Notes: generated by a model not told the origin, from the letters alone. 64,000 nt of DNA from Flavobacterium sp. N1994 (GCF_025947145.1 NZ_CP109999.1:1488001-1552000), one strand, 5' to 3'. Counted from the first letter of the stretch, positions 48,023-59,321 are shown. Numbers and translations are program-made.

Positions 48023-51000
48023 TTATCTAATCACTTTCTTGTTAACTACTTCACCATTCTCAGAAGTAATTTGAACCATAAGAACTTGATTCGCTTCTCC
48101 TCCATTGAATACTGTTTGGTTAGAGTTAATGCCTTTTTTCTCTAGCAACAATCTGCCTCTAATATCAAATACTTTTACAGAAGACATAATCACACTTCCA
48201 GTGTTAATTACAAAATCATGGTTTTGACTATAGATAATTACATTGTTAGCAGTAAAAGTAGGATGAGTAGTTCCTAAAGCGGTTTGGTAAACAAGTTCAA
48301 AACGACTATTGAAAGCTCCTGCTGTAGTAGCAAAAGTATAACCACCAGTACTCAAATCATAAAGTGAGTTAGTCAAGTTATCTTTCAAATAAATAGTTTG
48401 TCCACCACCTGCAAATAAACCATCAACATGATCTAAAGTAATAGTATAGTTTCCATCAGCTGCAGCCTTAAACGCTAACGGAACAACATCCGAAGCATCA
48501 AATGGTAAGCTTCTTCCTTGAATAGCAAACTCTTCATTATTCAAATACGAGTTCAAAGCAGTAGCATTATCATTAAAGTAACGACCATCAATAGCAACAT
48601 CTATTCCTTGAGTAGCATCTGTCATATAAGCCACCATCATCTGATTAATAAGATCCGTCGAACTAGATAAGTTTAACCAAATTCTATTACGTTCAATAGC
48701 GGCACTTCTTAAGAACTGATCCGCATTATTACCAACACGTTGACCATTGTTAAACGCTAAAGAAGTAGAAGTCGTTTTAACAATAAAGCCTTGTCCTACT
48801 TGAATAACTCCATTCGGAACAATATTCAAAGTGTCTCCTCCCGATTTAACACCACCTGCAGTAGTATAAGTAGCATAAGAAGAAGCCGAAGAATTATTGG
48901 TTTTTCTCCAGAAATACAATCCGTCTCCTGGTGTCAATGGATTATTTCCAATACTATTATCAGCAATAAATTGATCCGCACTAATAGTAGATGGATAAGG
49001 ATTTCCAACAGCATAAAACTTACCACTAGTCAAACTAGAAAGTGTTACTGTTCCGTTATTAGGTACTCCCGTAAAAATTCCTGTCCAAACAGTCGGAGCA
49101 GTAGGATGATCCCATGGAGCTCTAATTAAATAACTTGTTCCTGTAGAGAACAACGCATGATTACCATCTGTTCCGTTCACATTATCGGCATTCAATCCTG
49201 TAATAGCAAATCCTGAATAAGCAGTATACAAATCGTTACTTGGATTATAAGTGTAAAAACGATTAGCAAAAGTAAACGGTGAAAAAGCATACAACTCTTG
49301 ACCAGTAACTGGTGAAGACCATAAAGTATAATCCAAACGTTTTATTGCAGCTGAGTTTCTTTTTACTATTGTTGAACCAGTACCTGTATTGGCAACATTA
49401 TTAGTTTGCAATAAATTAGCATTGTTTTCTATTGTTAATGTTCCATTATTTACAATAGCATTTGCAACATTTAAATCAAATCCTGAAGTCACTGTTACCG
49501 AATTACTTGCATTAATCTTAACTGAATTCGCAGTAGCATCAGCAACTACAGCAACCGTATGTTTTACAGTTACATCGGCGGTGGTTGGAGGAACTGCACC
49601 TAATGCCCATGTGGCAGCTGTATTCCAGTTACCATTTTGAACGGTGTAATAAGCATCCGGACCAGCATTAGCCAATGTAATATTATTTTGTCCTGCTATC
49701 AAAGAACCTATTGTCCCAGTAGTTACTGTGTTGGCAGTAGCATCATTAGAAGCAGTAGCATAAACATTACTATATCCTGTTGTTTCATTAGTACCAGTAC
49801 CATAATAAGTAATTAAAACCGGAGACTCAGTGTTCCCATTAAGTTCTCCATCACAATACGATGAAGTTAAGGTTACATTGCCTGTAGCAGCAGTGGTAGG
49901 AGTTACACTATATACACGTTTAATAGTATTGGTACCACTTGGTGTAGCAACTGTTTTTTGAACAAATCGTTTTATGTTAGTACTTCCCAATGAAGTTGCA
50001 GTAGTAATAGCAATGCCTAAGTAATTAGTACCCGAAACAAAAGTACGGGTCGTTTGAATATAACCATTCCCTTGTGTAGGCGAACCAGTATTAATAAATT
50101 GTCTTGAACAAGTTTCTCCAGTTACAGTTGCTGTTGCTCCTAACGTTATATTATTACTTCCATTCAAATCAACATTACCTCCAGAAGAAGCCGATAAAGT
50201 AAGTGTACCATTAATCGTTTGGCTTTTACCTAATGATAATCCACCTGCAGCTCCACTAACGGTAACATTGTTAAACGTGCTTTCGGTAGATCCACCAACC
50301 GATTGAGAGGTTGTGCCGTTAAAAGTTAACAAGCCTGTTCCCTGTGTGAAGGTACCACTATTAAGGAAATCCCCTCCAATAGTCAATGCAGGATTAGCTG
50401 CACCATTATAAGTAGCGCCGGCATTAATAGTCAACGTTTTAGAAAGTGTTAATGCTGTTGAACCAATGGTTTTAGACCCTCCTGTTAAGGTAAGATTAGC
50501 ATAATCGGTTCGGTTTGTTACTACTTGTGTACTAGCAGCAGTATATTCAACCGTTGAAGCTGTTCCTAAAGTAACCGTAGGAGTGTTAGTAGTAGTGTTG
50601 AATGCTGTAGTCGTTGACCCTGTAAATCCAATTAAATTAGAAGTTTTAAAGGTCCCGTTTATTGAAAATGTATTGGTTGTACTAGTAGTCGATAAAACAA
50701 ATGAACTAGCATTAAGTGTAGAACCAGCATCTACAAGAATTGGTGTTCCACCTGTTATACCATTTATCGCTAAATTAGAGGCAAGGGTTAACGTGGTAGT
50801 ATTGGATACCTGTAAACCATAATATATTATATTAGTGCTTGGAGTTAATCCTGTAAATGTAGTAGCTCCTCCTCCAGTAAAGATTAGTTTCGCTAATCCA
50901 GCTCCTGTAACAGTAGCTAAACCTCCCGTTTGATTCCAAGCAGTACTAATTAAAAGATTGGTAGTAGTAACCACTGCACCTGTAGATTTATCATCTATAG

Positions 51001-54000
51001 TACCTCCACTAAAGTTAACAGTACCAACTGCAATATTATTGACCAAAGCAGTTGTATTTGAAGCAGGATTCGTAACAAATGTACCTGCTTGAATGTTTAA
51101 AGTAGTAGCCAAGTTTTGTGTGGTAGCAGAGTATGGTAAAGTATAAGTACCACCTGCACCATTAATAGTTAATACGTTAAAACTATTACCACTGCTTACA
51201 GTTGGTAAAGTAAGATTAAATCCTGTTGTAGAGGTTAACGCTACTGTACTTCCTGTAACAGTATAAGTGCCTGATCCTGGCGTAAATGTTGTTCCAGCAA
51301 TAGTAATAGTACCTGAACTGGCCAAGGTTCTATTCCCATTACCCGTATTAGTAATATTAGCATAAGATGAAGCCGGTATGGTTTGAGCTCCTGCACTACT
51401 AAAGTTAAATATATTTGAAGTACCTGGTGTAGTAGTAGCAGTACTTGGTGTATAGGAATTCGCAACATCTATAGTTCCTGTTGTCAAAGTTCTAGCGCCA
51501 TTACCACTATTAGTTAAATCATAGTATTTTGTTGAGGCAATAGTTTGTGACCCTGAACCAGTATAATCAACGGTACTTCCCGAAGTAGCGGTATAAGCGC
51601 CAGCACCCGTAGTAAAGGTTCCTGCTATACCAGTAGTTCCAGCAGTCCAAACACGGGCTCCTCCTGTACCGTTTAAATTACCATAATTAAAGGCTGGTAT
51701 CGTTTGTGAAGAAGCAGATGATAAACTAAAAGTACTAGTAGCATTCCACGTACCTGTACCTGCCGTATAAGTAACATTTCCTAACACAGTAATAGCTGCT
51801 GGTGAAGCACCAACGGTAAAGAAATTACCAGTACCATTAAAGGTAAGGTTATTAACAGTTACTGCAGTAGTTAAACTCAAATTAGCCGCAGCTCCTGTAC
51901 TACCATTAGCTAAGGTTACGCTGTCAGATGAACCTGGTATACCATTTGGACTCCAGTTTGTACTTGTATTCCATGAACCATCAGTAAAACCAACCCAAGC
52001 ATAGGATACTGGAGGATTATCGCGTCCTGTCCATTCTACACTTCCAAGTGGCGCAGCAGTTTCTGATACACCTGCAACGGCAGACACTAAACTACCACTA
52101 GTATAAGTATTGGCAGAAAGCGTCCAAGTAGAACCATTCCAATAAGCGGCTTTAATCAAAGAAGCTGTTCCGTTCTCATCCTCTGCTCCTGTAATAGCAA
52201 CAGCCGGATTAATATAATAATTATAAGTACCTCCAGCACCATTCTCAGAGAAAGTCCAATAACGACTTAAATAATTAGTTGGTGTAGAAGGGGTATTCAT
52301 ATTAGTACTAACAGCATCTATTACTTTCGCACCTACAATACGTGCTACAGAGTTTGCTGTAAATTGTAAAGTTACTTGTGAATATTGAATAGTACCTGTA
52401 TTTTCTCCTATAGGAAAAAGGTAAGTCCCTGTTCCTGAAGCTATACTTCTTTTATATAAACCACTACCATCTGTCACAATCATTTTAGTAGTACTTGGTG
52501 TAGTAATAGATTGTGTTCCGGTTGAAGTTAAATCATTGCTTCCTAAAAGAATTCTACCAGCCGTAATAGTCAATGTACCGGTTACAGTTCTTGAACCGCT
52601 TAAAGAAACATTAGGTGTAGCATTAGTATTATTAATAGTAACATTAACCGGCCCACTTGTTGCAGGAAACTCATTACCAGTAGTTTGTGCACCAACGGCT
52701 GTTACATAAGCTAATGTTGTTGTTGTACCATAAGTAACCGTCCCAGATGTTACAGCCGTTCCACTAGAAGCAGCAGTAAAGGTAGTTCCATTATTCAAAG
52801 GTAAAGTACCTGTTACAGCAATACCCGATGGGTTAGATACTTTAAAGTTAATTACCCCACTTATAGAGGCTCCCGGAGAAACCGCCTGACTCGTAGTTCC
52901 ATTAAACTCAATTAAATTAGCCGTTCCTGTACCAGGATTATTTAAAGCAATCGCAGTAAACGAACCTGCCACTTTTAAAGTTCCAGCTCCTGTTCCTGTT
53001 CCCATAGAGAAGGTACCTGCTGTTTGGGTAAAATTCCCAGCAACACTTACCACTTGAGTAGAACCTGATGCTAAAGATAAAACCGAAGTAGCCGAAGAAT
53101 TAAGATTTACGTTTCCAGCAATTGTAGTAGTGTTAGCACCTGCTGCAGAACCAAAGTTAATAATCGAAGCATCTGAGGCAGTAACACTTCCACCAATACT
53201 AATCGTACCAGCTCCGTTAGCAAAATTAAGAACAGCTGTATTGCTCACATTTACGTTTCCTGTTACAGTTAAGGTCGCCGCTGCATTAATAAAATCAACA
53301 ACAGCAGCATTACTAACATTCACATTTCCGTTTATGGCTAATGTTCCAGTAGTAAGGAAACGGAATCTTCCTGTACCAGTAGCCTGTATATTTGCATTTC
53401 CTTTAATAACTCCTGTGGTAGTTGTTGTAAAGAACGATACAGTTGAGGCATTTACAGAAGAATTATAGGTAAAATTACCATAACTTTGATTAGCATTTGT
53501 AAAAGAACTTCCAGATCCAGACAATACAATAGTAGAAGCAGTATCCCAAGTAGCCAAAGGAATAATGGTGGTTCCATTAGTAAGATTCATAAAAGAACCT
53601 GCATTCATCAATAATGTAGTACTTGTAGTGGTTATAGTAGCATTGGTTGTTGAAGACAAGTTAATAGTTCCAGTTACGGTTGCTATATTGTTAGTCAAAT
53701 CTAAAGTAGGAGTTCCTGCAGTAGAAGAAAACGTTAAAGTACCAGCAATACTACTAGTAGTAGTACCTGTAAAGGCTAAACCTACCGAAGCACCACCGCT
53801 TAAATTTAAAGTAGACCCTGATGGGATATCCAAATCAGTTCCTGTTCCTCCTGCTATAGTTAAAGTAGCAGTAGCGGTTGGTTGTAAATTTAAATTAACG
53901 CTATTGGTTAATAATAATTTTGAAATTGTCTGAGAAGCAAAACCTGTAACGGTTGGTGATGGCGTAATAGCTCCGTCAAAAACCAAAATATCATTAGCGG

Positions 54001-57000
54001 CTGGTGTTGTTCTTGCCGGAGTCCAGTTGGTATCCAAAGAATAAACAGCAGAACCAGTTTGGTTCCAAGTATAAGTCGTTGACCCTTTTACTCTACCCGT
54101 AAAGTCTGCCGTAGCACCTAATGGGGCTGAAACATTCGTAACACCACTAGTAATCGTAAGCACATTGGATGCTGCCGAACTAGTCAATAGTGTCCAAGGG
54201 GAAGTTCCAGTCCACAAATTCATTTTGATATTGCCTTCTGTACCATTAATATCAGCTGGTAAATAGGTAGCTGTAGCAGTGTAAGTATACGTGCCAGCAG
54301 CACTGTTGCTCAATTGCCAGTATCTTGAGATATAATCGGTTTGTACATCTACATCGTCCATAGAAGGATGAATAGCATCCACAGGACGAACTCCTATAGT
54401 TCTAGCTGTTGAGTTCGCTGAAAATGACAATGTAAAAGGAGAGTATTCTGTAGTCCCAGTATTTTCTCCGACGTGAAAAGTAAAAGAAGAAGCACCGGTA
54501 GCAAAATCTTTTTTCATTTGCCCAGTACCTTGTATTAATACGTAACCATTGGTTCTGTTTACAACAACACCAGTACCTACATAAGTAAAACTGTTGTTGT
54601 TTCCTATATCTACAATACCATTTACAAAATTTGTTGCTGAACTTACAGTAACATCACCTATACTAAATGTAACTGCAGCACCTGATGCTGTGTTATCAAA
54701 AGTAATAGAAGAGAATTTTGCAGTAGATGATGTAGTTGAATTCCTAAATGTACCTGTACCACTCACTGTTTGTGCAACGGTGTTAGAGGTCGCACCACTT
54801 TGTTTTTCAAAATTAATAGCTGAAGAGGCAGCCGTAGTTGAGGTGTTTAATGAAGTTAATGTACCATTATTTACAATATTTCCGGCAAAGTTAAATTCAT
54901 CTGAAGAGCCAATACGTAATTCAGAACCAGAATTTATTGTTAAAGTACCACCTATGAGCACTTCGTCTGCAGTACTTGCAGGTCCGCTCATATACCTGTC
55001 TGTAGTATTACCACCAGCAACTGTTACTGCTCCTAGTTGTAAACGACCAGATCCAATATAACTATCAAAGGCAAAACCAACCGTAGCCGTAGTAGCATTT
55101 GTTCCAGAGCTACCACCAACCACTATGGTATTTCCTACCCATGATTGGTTTGTTGTTGTTATCGAATACCCCAATGTCAATGCAGCACCGGCACTTGGTG
55201 GATCAACAAAAGTAATCGTACCTCCTGTAACGGCTTGCGTTCCACCAGTAATACTAAATACGATTGTTCCTGATGCAACACTTGTTGCTAGTGTACCGCT
55301 ATTAGGGTCGATTGTAAAATTACCACCACTCATAGTAAGTGTTCCTCCCGAATTAACTACATTTCCATTAAGATTTACAGTTCCAGAACTAATAGTTAGT
55401 GCTCCCGAGGTTAATGATAAGGCTTGATTACCTCCATTGGCAACTCCAATATTTATAGTACCACCACCATTCGTAACTGTCCCTCCATTTATATTCAAAG
55501 CAGTGGCTCCAGTAGTAACAGTAGTAGCTATATTTAAAGTTTTTGAATTATTAGTTAATGTACCCGAAGTAACAGTAACAGAACTACGTGCCGTTCTATC
55601 TTCAGTAATACTTACACTAGTACTAGCCGTGTTCACCTCCACTTTATCCGGCACTCCAACACCGCTAGTTCCTATTCCCCATGTTTTATCACCACTACCT
55701 ACAACATAACCGGCACCCGTTCTAAAAGACAGTGTAGAACCAGTAGCATAAGTTGGAGAATTATTCACAACATAACCACCCGTATTAATTGTTAAGAAAG
55801 CACCACTACCTATAGTAGTCAAAGAAGACCCACAATCAAAACCACCCGACTGCACTTGTACCTGACCACCTGGAGTAGAGGAAGTAATACTCAAGGAACC
55901 ACTACTTACAGAGGTCACTGTTTTAAGAGTTGTTGCCGATGAGCCTTTTAATAATAAAATACCACTCGCCGAGGTAAAATCAATTACTCTCGCCGCTCCC
56001 GATGTTAAAATATTTCCACCATTCCCATCAAGGGTAAGGGTAAAAGCACCTATTTTTATAGGCCCTGCATTTAATAATTGGAATACATCACCAGCAGTAG
56101 AATAAACAGTAACATTGGTACCTATAGTAACACCACCAGTACCCGTTGTATTGTTAAGGAAATAGGCAAAACAGTTGGTAGCACCTGCTGTATTTAAACC
56201 CGAACCTGAAATAGTTTGTGTAGTAGCAGAAGTACCAAAGAAATTGATAGCTCTTCCATTATGAGTTAACGTACCGTTTTGTGTAAAGTTCCCTCCTATA
56301 CTTAAGTCTCCTGTTGAAGCATTTAACGTAATACCCGAACCTGAATTGACATTCAAAAAACCAGCAGCACCACGATTACCGCTTGGCATCGTAATAAAGG
56401 TGTTTCCTTGTATAGTTACGTTATTCGGTATTCCAACTCCTGCGGTTGCTGAAGAACCAATCCATTCCGTTCCAACGGTATAAGGTGAACCAGAAGTACT
56501 TGCTGTATTATAAATCAATGCTGATGTTGACGAGTAAGTAGGCGATGTTGTACTAACATATCCGCCTGCGTTTATTTGTAATGTAGCGTTACCATTGATA
56601 GCAAATGTTCCAAACATAACTTCAAGCCCTCTTGCAATTGCCAGTGTGGTAGCTGTTGGAATGGTAACATTTAAAAATCTACATAAAGAACCTGCTCCGT
56701 TTACCGTCAAGGTACCTGTACCTGCATAAGTCAAATTTATATCATTACCAGATCCTACATTGGTACCTGTTATAGATCCTCCTACAGCTAAGGTAGCACT
56801 TGTTCCTGTCATGGTTAAAGTAACCGCCGTTCCAGATAAATTTTGTACATCCCCACTAGTCACCGTAACATTTCCTGCAACAGTTCTCGAAAATGGCAAT
56901 CTGAAACCTCCTGAATTATTTACTGTCAAATTTGTTGGACCACTTGCTGCGGGAAACTCAATGGCAGTTGCTGTTTGGGTACTTGTTCCAGCATAGGTTA

Positions 57001-58453
57001 GTGTAGTTGTACCACCGTAAGCAACAGCTGTTCCTGTAACAGAACCTCCTTGATTTATTTGAAGCGTACCACTAACTGTTGTAGTTCCTGTATTAGTCAA
57101 AGCAGCTCCTAAAGCCAGCGTGCCTCCACTATTTACCGTGATGCTACTACCACTTGGGTTTGTATAATTTCCATTCAATGTTAAGGTAAAACCATTGTTT
57201 ACTGTGATGGATCCAACTTGATTAGTTGGTGTTGATGAAGCAGTAACGTTAGTATTTATGATTACAACATCTCCCGCAGTAGGAACAGCTGCTGGACTCC
57301 ACGTGCTGGCTGTATTCCAATCAGCATTAGCTACTGACGTATAAGTTACTGGTGTTCCTTTTGTGCCACTCAAAGCAGTACTATATTTACCTTCACCTAC
57401 GGCATAAACACGCCATTGGTACGAAGTTGCTGTTGCTAAACCTGTAGCAGCGAAGGTATACGCGCCACCAGTTGCAGCGGTTGTAGTAGATGCTGTATTA
57501 CCTACATAATTCCATGTAGTACCACCGTCTGATGAATTATATACAGCAAAATTATATTCGTTAGTAGAAGCATCTACCCAATTCAATGTCATTGAGGTAC
57601 TAGCCACTGATGTAAAAGTAAGTGTAGTTGGTACCGTTGGTGTTACTGACGGTGTCCAACTGAAAATTCTTCTAGAACCGTTACTAGCACCATTTAAATT
57701 AGTCATACTGGCTGTTCCACCAAAACTAGTGGTTGTCCAAGCTGTTGAGTAAGTATTAGTCGGAGTACCTCCTATTGTAGCTATCCAGGCACTTGTAGTA
57801 GCAGTTGTTCCTGAGGACCATGCCACCGTTCTAGATGTTGCAGCATTAGCATACATAATACCATAAACATATTCCACTGCTCCAGTTGCCTCATAAAGTC
57901 TAACTTGCATATTGCTACCAGTTCCCGCAGTAGAGGAGAATGGTACTCTAAAACTAGTCCATTCAATTATAGCAATTCTGTTTGGCGCTGAACCTGTAAT
58001 TTTGTAACGGACTTTACCATCGGTTTGAATAGCATTATCTCCACTTAGTGGCGCTAATATAGGCCCCGCTTGTGCTGCTGTGATGGCTGTTCCTCCAACT
58101 GTTGTACCTCCTAATCTCATTTGACCATTTGAATTGACACTAAACTGTGTGTAAGGCACTCCCATGAAGTGAAATACAAATGGCGTAGTGGATGAAAAAG
58201 TAGTCACCGGCGTAGCATCATCATCGTGATAAACTGTATTTGGGATAGCAGCACTTGCTAATGACAATTCCGTAGTACCAGTTGACATATCTGTTAAAGA
58301 AGCAGTCGCGTTGGTAGCAGGAGTGTAATTCGCATTACTCTGGGCATTCATTCCTCCGCTAAACAGCAAAACAAATAAAAACGCTAAACTCGTCGCGAAA
58401 CGGGTAAAAGAATAACTACTAAATTGAAATGTAGACGGTGTAAAAATGTTCAT
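48023..58453 (-). CDS. Giant T9SS-secreted adhesin-like protein, 3476 aa
   Basis: The signal peptide lies within residues 1-38 (LAFLFVLLFSGGMNAQ). An N-terminal domain follows, then a fibronectin type III domain (about 275-370, TLTFTSVASTSMTLNWVD to TSYQWRVYAVG). More than 2500 residues of Gly/Thr/Ser-rich short-strand sequence follow, of the kind seen in filamentous beta-helical adhesins; three internal blocks contain FxxGENTGTxxYSxxTLxF and RYWxxS. The C terminus has LWSSPVTGQ, GNPYPSTISADQF, VGQGFIV and IDGRYFN, and ends in a type A T9SS sorting domain (VKVFDIRGRLLLEKK to VVNKKVIR). The last 500 residues parallel those of the 2955-aa protein. It is probably a surface adhesin; ligand unknown. 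Confidence 0.92.
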   Translation of the reverse strand: MNIFTPSTFQFSSYSFTRFATSLAFLFVLLFSGGMNAQSNANYTPATNATASLTDMSTGTTELSLASAAIPNTVYHDDDATPVTTFSSTTPFVFHFMGVPYTQFSVNSNGQMRLGGTTVGGTAITAAQAGPILAPLSGDNAIQTDGKVRYKITGSAPNRIAIIEWTSFRVPFSSTAGTGSNMQVRLYEATGAVEYVYGIMYANAATSRTVAWSSGTTATTSAWIATIGGTPTNTYSTAWTTTSFGGTASMTNLNGASNGSRRIFSWTPSVTPTVPTTLTFTSVASTSMTLNWVDASTNEYNFAVYNSSDGGTTWNYVGNTASTTTAATGGAYTFAATGLATATSYQWRVYAVGEGKYSTALSGTKGTPVTYTSVANADWNTASTWSPAAVPTAGDVVIINTNVTASSTPTNQVGSITVNNGFTLTLNGNYTNPSGSSITVNSGGTLALGAALTNTGTTTVSGTLQINQGGSVTGTAVAYGGTTTLTYAGTSTQTATAIEFPAASGPTNLTVNNSGGFRLPFSRTVAGNVTVTSGDVQNLSGTAVTLTMTGTSATLAVGGSITGTNVGSGNDINLTYAGTGTLTVNGAGSLCRFLNVTIPTATTLAIARGLEVMFGTFAINGNATLQINAGGYVSTTSPTYSSTSALIYNTASTSGSPYTVGTEWIGSSATAGVGIPNNVTIQGNTFITMPSGNRGAAGFLNVNSGSGITLNASTGDLSIGGNFTQNGTLTHNGRAINFFGTSATTQTISGSGLNTAGATNCFAYFLNNTTGTGGVTIGTNVTVYSTAGDVFQLLNAGPIKIGAFTLTLDGNGGNILTSGAARVIDFTSASGILLLKGSSATTLKTVTSVSSGSLSITSSTPGGQVQVQSGGFDCGSSLTTIGSGAFLTINTGGYVVNNSPTYATGSTLSFRTGAGYVVGSGDKTWGIGTSGVGVPDKVEVNTASTSVSITEDRTARSSVTVTSGTLTNNSKTLNIATTVTTGATALNINGGTVTNGGGTINIGVANGGNQALSLTSGALTISSGTVNLNGNVVNSGGTLTMSGGNFTIDPNSGTLATSVASGTIVFSITGGTQAVTGGTITFVDPPSAGAALTLGYSITTTNQSWVGNTIVVGGSSGTNATTATVGFAFDSYIGSGRLQLGAVTVAGGNTTDRYMSGPASTADEVLIGGTLTINSGSELRIGSSDEFNFAGNIVNNGTLTSLNTSTTAASSAINFEKQSGATSNTVAQTVSGTGTFRNSTTSSTAKFSSITFDNTASGAAVTFSIGDVTVSSATNFVNGIVDIGNNNSFTYVGTGVVVNRTNGYVLIQGTGQMKKDFATGASSFTFHVGENTGTTEYSPFTLSFSANSTARTIGVRPVDAIHPSMDDVDVQTDYISRYWQLSNSAAGTYTYTATATYLPADINGTEGNIKMNLWTGTSPWTLLTSSAASNVLTITSGVTNVSAPLGATADFTGRVKGSTTYTWNQTGSAVYSLDTNWTPARTTPAANDILVFDGAITPSPTVTGFASQTISKLLLTNSVNLNLQPTATATLTIAGGTGTDLDIPSGSTLNLSGGASVGLAFTGTTTSSIAGTLTFSSTAGTPTLDLTNNIATVTGTINLSSTTNATITTTSTTLLMNAGSFMNLTNGTTIIPLATWDTASTIVLSGSGSSFTNANQSYGNFTYNSSVNASTVSFFTTTTTGVIKGNANIQATGTGRFRFLTTGTLAINGNVNVSNAAVVDFINAAATLTVTGNVNVSNTAVLNFANGAGTISIGGSVTASDASIINFGSAAGANTTTIAGNVNLNSSATSVLSLASGSTQVVSVAGNFTQTAGTFSMGTGTGAGTLKVAGSFTAIALNNPGTGTANLIEFNGTTSQAVSPGASISGVINFKVSNPSGIAVTGTLPLNNGTTFTAASSGTAVTSGTVTYGTTTTLAYVTAVGAQTTGNEFPATSGPVNVTINNTNATPNVSLSGSRTVTGTLTITAGRILLGSNDLTSTGTQSITTPSTTKMIVTDGSGLYKRSIASGTGTYLFPIGENTGTIQYSQVTLQFTANSVARIVGAKVIDAVSTNMNTPSTPTNYLSRYWTFSENGAGGTYNYYINPAVAITGAEDENGTASLIKAAYWNGSTWTLSANTYTSGSLVSAVAGVSETAAPLGSVEWTGRDNPPVSYAWVGFTDGSWNTSTNWSPNGIPGSSDSVTLANGSTGAAANLSLTTAVTVNNLTFNGTGNFFTVGASPAAITVLGNVTYTAGTGTWNATSTFSLSSASSQTIPAFNYGNLNGTGGARVWTAGTTGIAGTFTTGAGAYTATSGSTVDYTGSGSQTIASTKYYDLTNSGNGARTLTTGTIDVANSYTPSTATTTPGTSNIFNFSSAGAQTIPASSYANITNTGNGNRTLASSGTITIAGTTFTPGSGTYTVTGSTVALTSTTGFNLTLPTVSSGNSFNVLTINGAGGTYTLPYSATTQNLATTLNIQAGTFVTNPASNTTALVNNIAVGTVNFSGGTIDDKSTGAVVTTTNLLISTAWNQTGGLATVTGAGLAKLIFTGGGATTFTGLTPSTNIIYYGLQVSNTTTLTLASNLAINGITGGTPILVDAGSTLNASSFVLSTTSTTNTFSINGTFKTSNLIGFTGSTTTAFNTTTNTPTVTLGTASTVEYTAASTQVVTNRTDYANLTLTGGSKTIGSTALTLSKTLTINAGATYNGAANPALTIGGDFLNSGTFTQGTGLLTFNGTTSQSVGGSTESTFNNVTVSGAAGGLSLGKSQTINGTLTLSASSGGNVDLNGSNNITLGATATVTGETCSRQFINTGSPTQGNGYIQTTRTFVSGTNYLGIAITTATSLGSTNIKRFVQKTVATPSGTNTIKRVYSVTPTTAATGNVTLTSSYCDGELNGNTESPVLITYYGTGTNETTGYSNVYATASNDATANTVTTGTIGSLIAGQNNITLANAGPDAYYTVQNGNWNTAATWALGAVPPTTADVTVKHTVAVVADATANSVKINASNSVTVTSGFDLNVANAIVNNGTLTIENNANLLQTNNVANTGTGSTIVKRNSAAIKRLDYTLWSSPVTGQELYAFSPFTFANRFYTYNPSNDLYTAYSGFAITGLNADNVNGTDGNHALFSTGTSYLIRAPWDHPTAPTVWTGIFTGVPNNGTVTLSSLTSGKFYAVGNPYPSTISADQFIADNSIGNNPLTPGDGLYFWRKTNNSSASSYATYTTAGGVKSGGDTLNIVPNGVIQVGQGFIVKTTSTSLAFNNGQRVGNNADQFLRSAAIERNRIWLNLSSSTDLINQMMVAYMTDATQGIDVAIDGRYFNDNATALNSYLNNEEFAIQGRSLPFDASDVVPLAFKAAADGNYTITLDHVDGLFAGGGQTIYLKDNLTNSLYDLSTGGYTFATTAGAFNSRFELVYQTALGTTHPTFTANNVIIYSQNHDFVINTGSVIMSSVKVFDIRGRLLLEKKGINSNQTVFNGGEANQVLMVQITSENGEVVNKKVIR

Positions 58454-58909
58454 AAATCTATTGGTATTAATTATCTTGAAATATATCTCTTTTTGGTAAA
58501 TAAACGCAATTATACAATCAAAAAAAATGAGTTGAAAAACTACTGTCTTTCAAGTCATTATTTTTTAAAAACAGATTTAGGGAGCGTAAAAATACATTAA
58601 AATATATAAAAAAAAAGTTTTTCTACGATTAATTCTTTGTAAACGCTTACGTTGTACTACTTATCCCAAATTCTATATAAAACAGTTAAGAATTTAGCGA
58701 CCCTACTCTAATGCTGTTAAAATAATTTTATTAAAAAAAACCAAAGCTAAAAAACAAAATCGGGTACAAAATTGATATAAATCACTTAATAAAACATTAA
58801 AGTAAAGTAAAGTTTTTTAGAAAAGTGAATGGTGTAAAAATAAGACTGTACCCCTTGTTAAGAAATTGATATGAATTTATATTTCACGGGTCAAATTAGT
58901 AAACTTTAC
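58454..58909. other. AT-rich non-coding leader/promoter region of the 3476-aa gene
   Basis: No open frame of merit on either strand. TAGCTTTG on the minus strand (58742-58749) fits the -7 element, with TTTG (58767-58770) at a 17-nt spacer, shorter than usual. If used, the leader is about 285 nt. Otherwise only poly-A/T tracts are seen. Confidence 0.45.
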
Positions 58910-59161
58910 CAAGAGTAAGCCAAACTCGACGAAGAGAAGGCTGTACTCGATTCATAGTAAGCAACACTCTATGCAGAGAACCCTGCACTCAATGCAGAGA
59001 AGGCTGTACTCGATACATAGTAAGCAACACTCAATGCAGAGAACCCTGCACTCAATGCAGAGAAGGCTGTACTCGATACATAGTAAGCAACACTCAATGC
59101 AGAGAACCCTGCACTCGATACACAATAAACAACACTTGATACAGAGTAAGCAACACCCTAT
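58910..59161. repeat. Array of twelve 21-bp tandem units with a 63-bp superperiod
   Basis: Twelve units of exactly 21 bp run without spacers. Units 4-6 and 7-9 are almost identical 63-bp blocks made of three unit types (GCAGAGAACC-, GCAGAGAAGG- and ACATAGTAAG-), all ending in -ACTCAAT or -ACTCGAT. Units 1-3 and 10-12 are degenerate. The first unit type contains a TGCAG/CTGCA inverted repeat. The array is richer in G+C than its flanks. A frame of (MQRTLHS)-like heptads runs through it, but the start, codon choice and lack of a leader do not support coding. Confidence 0.9.
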
Positions 59162-59321
59162 GCGCTATTTAAAAAACAAAATATTTAGATATATTCCAAG
59201 ATTTACACACTATTAATGTTAAATTTTTATTAAATAGTTCCATAAAAACAATTTTGGCACATAATTTGATTTAGTGGTGTTGTGTGAAAAATTTAATGTT
59301 TAATTATTAATTCAAATTAAA

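Noticed and set aside
58910..59161. CRISPR array
   Set aside because: Units are contiguous with no unique spacers and no cas genes are present.
58971..59216. 81-residue frame through the 21-bp array encoding heptads such as MQRTLHS
   Set aside because: A 21-bp period keeps any frame open. Codons such as AGG and CTG are unlike the neighbouring AT-rich genes, changes between units are not biased to third positions, and no promoter or leader fits.
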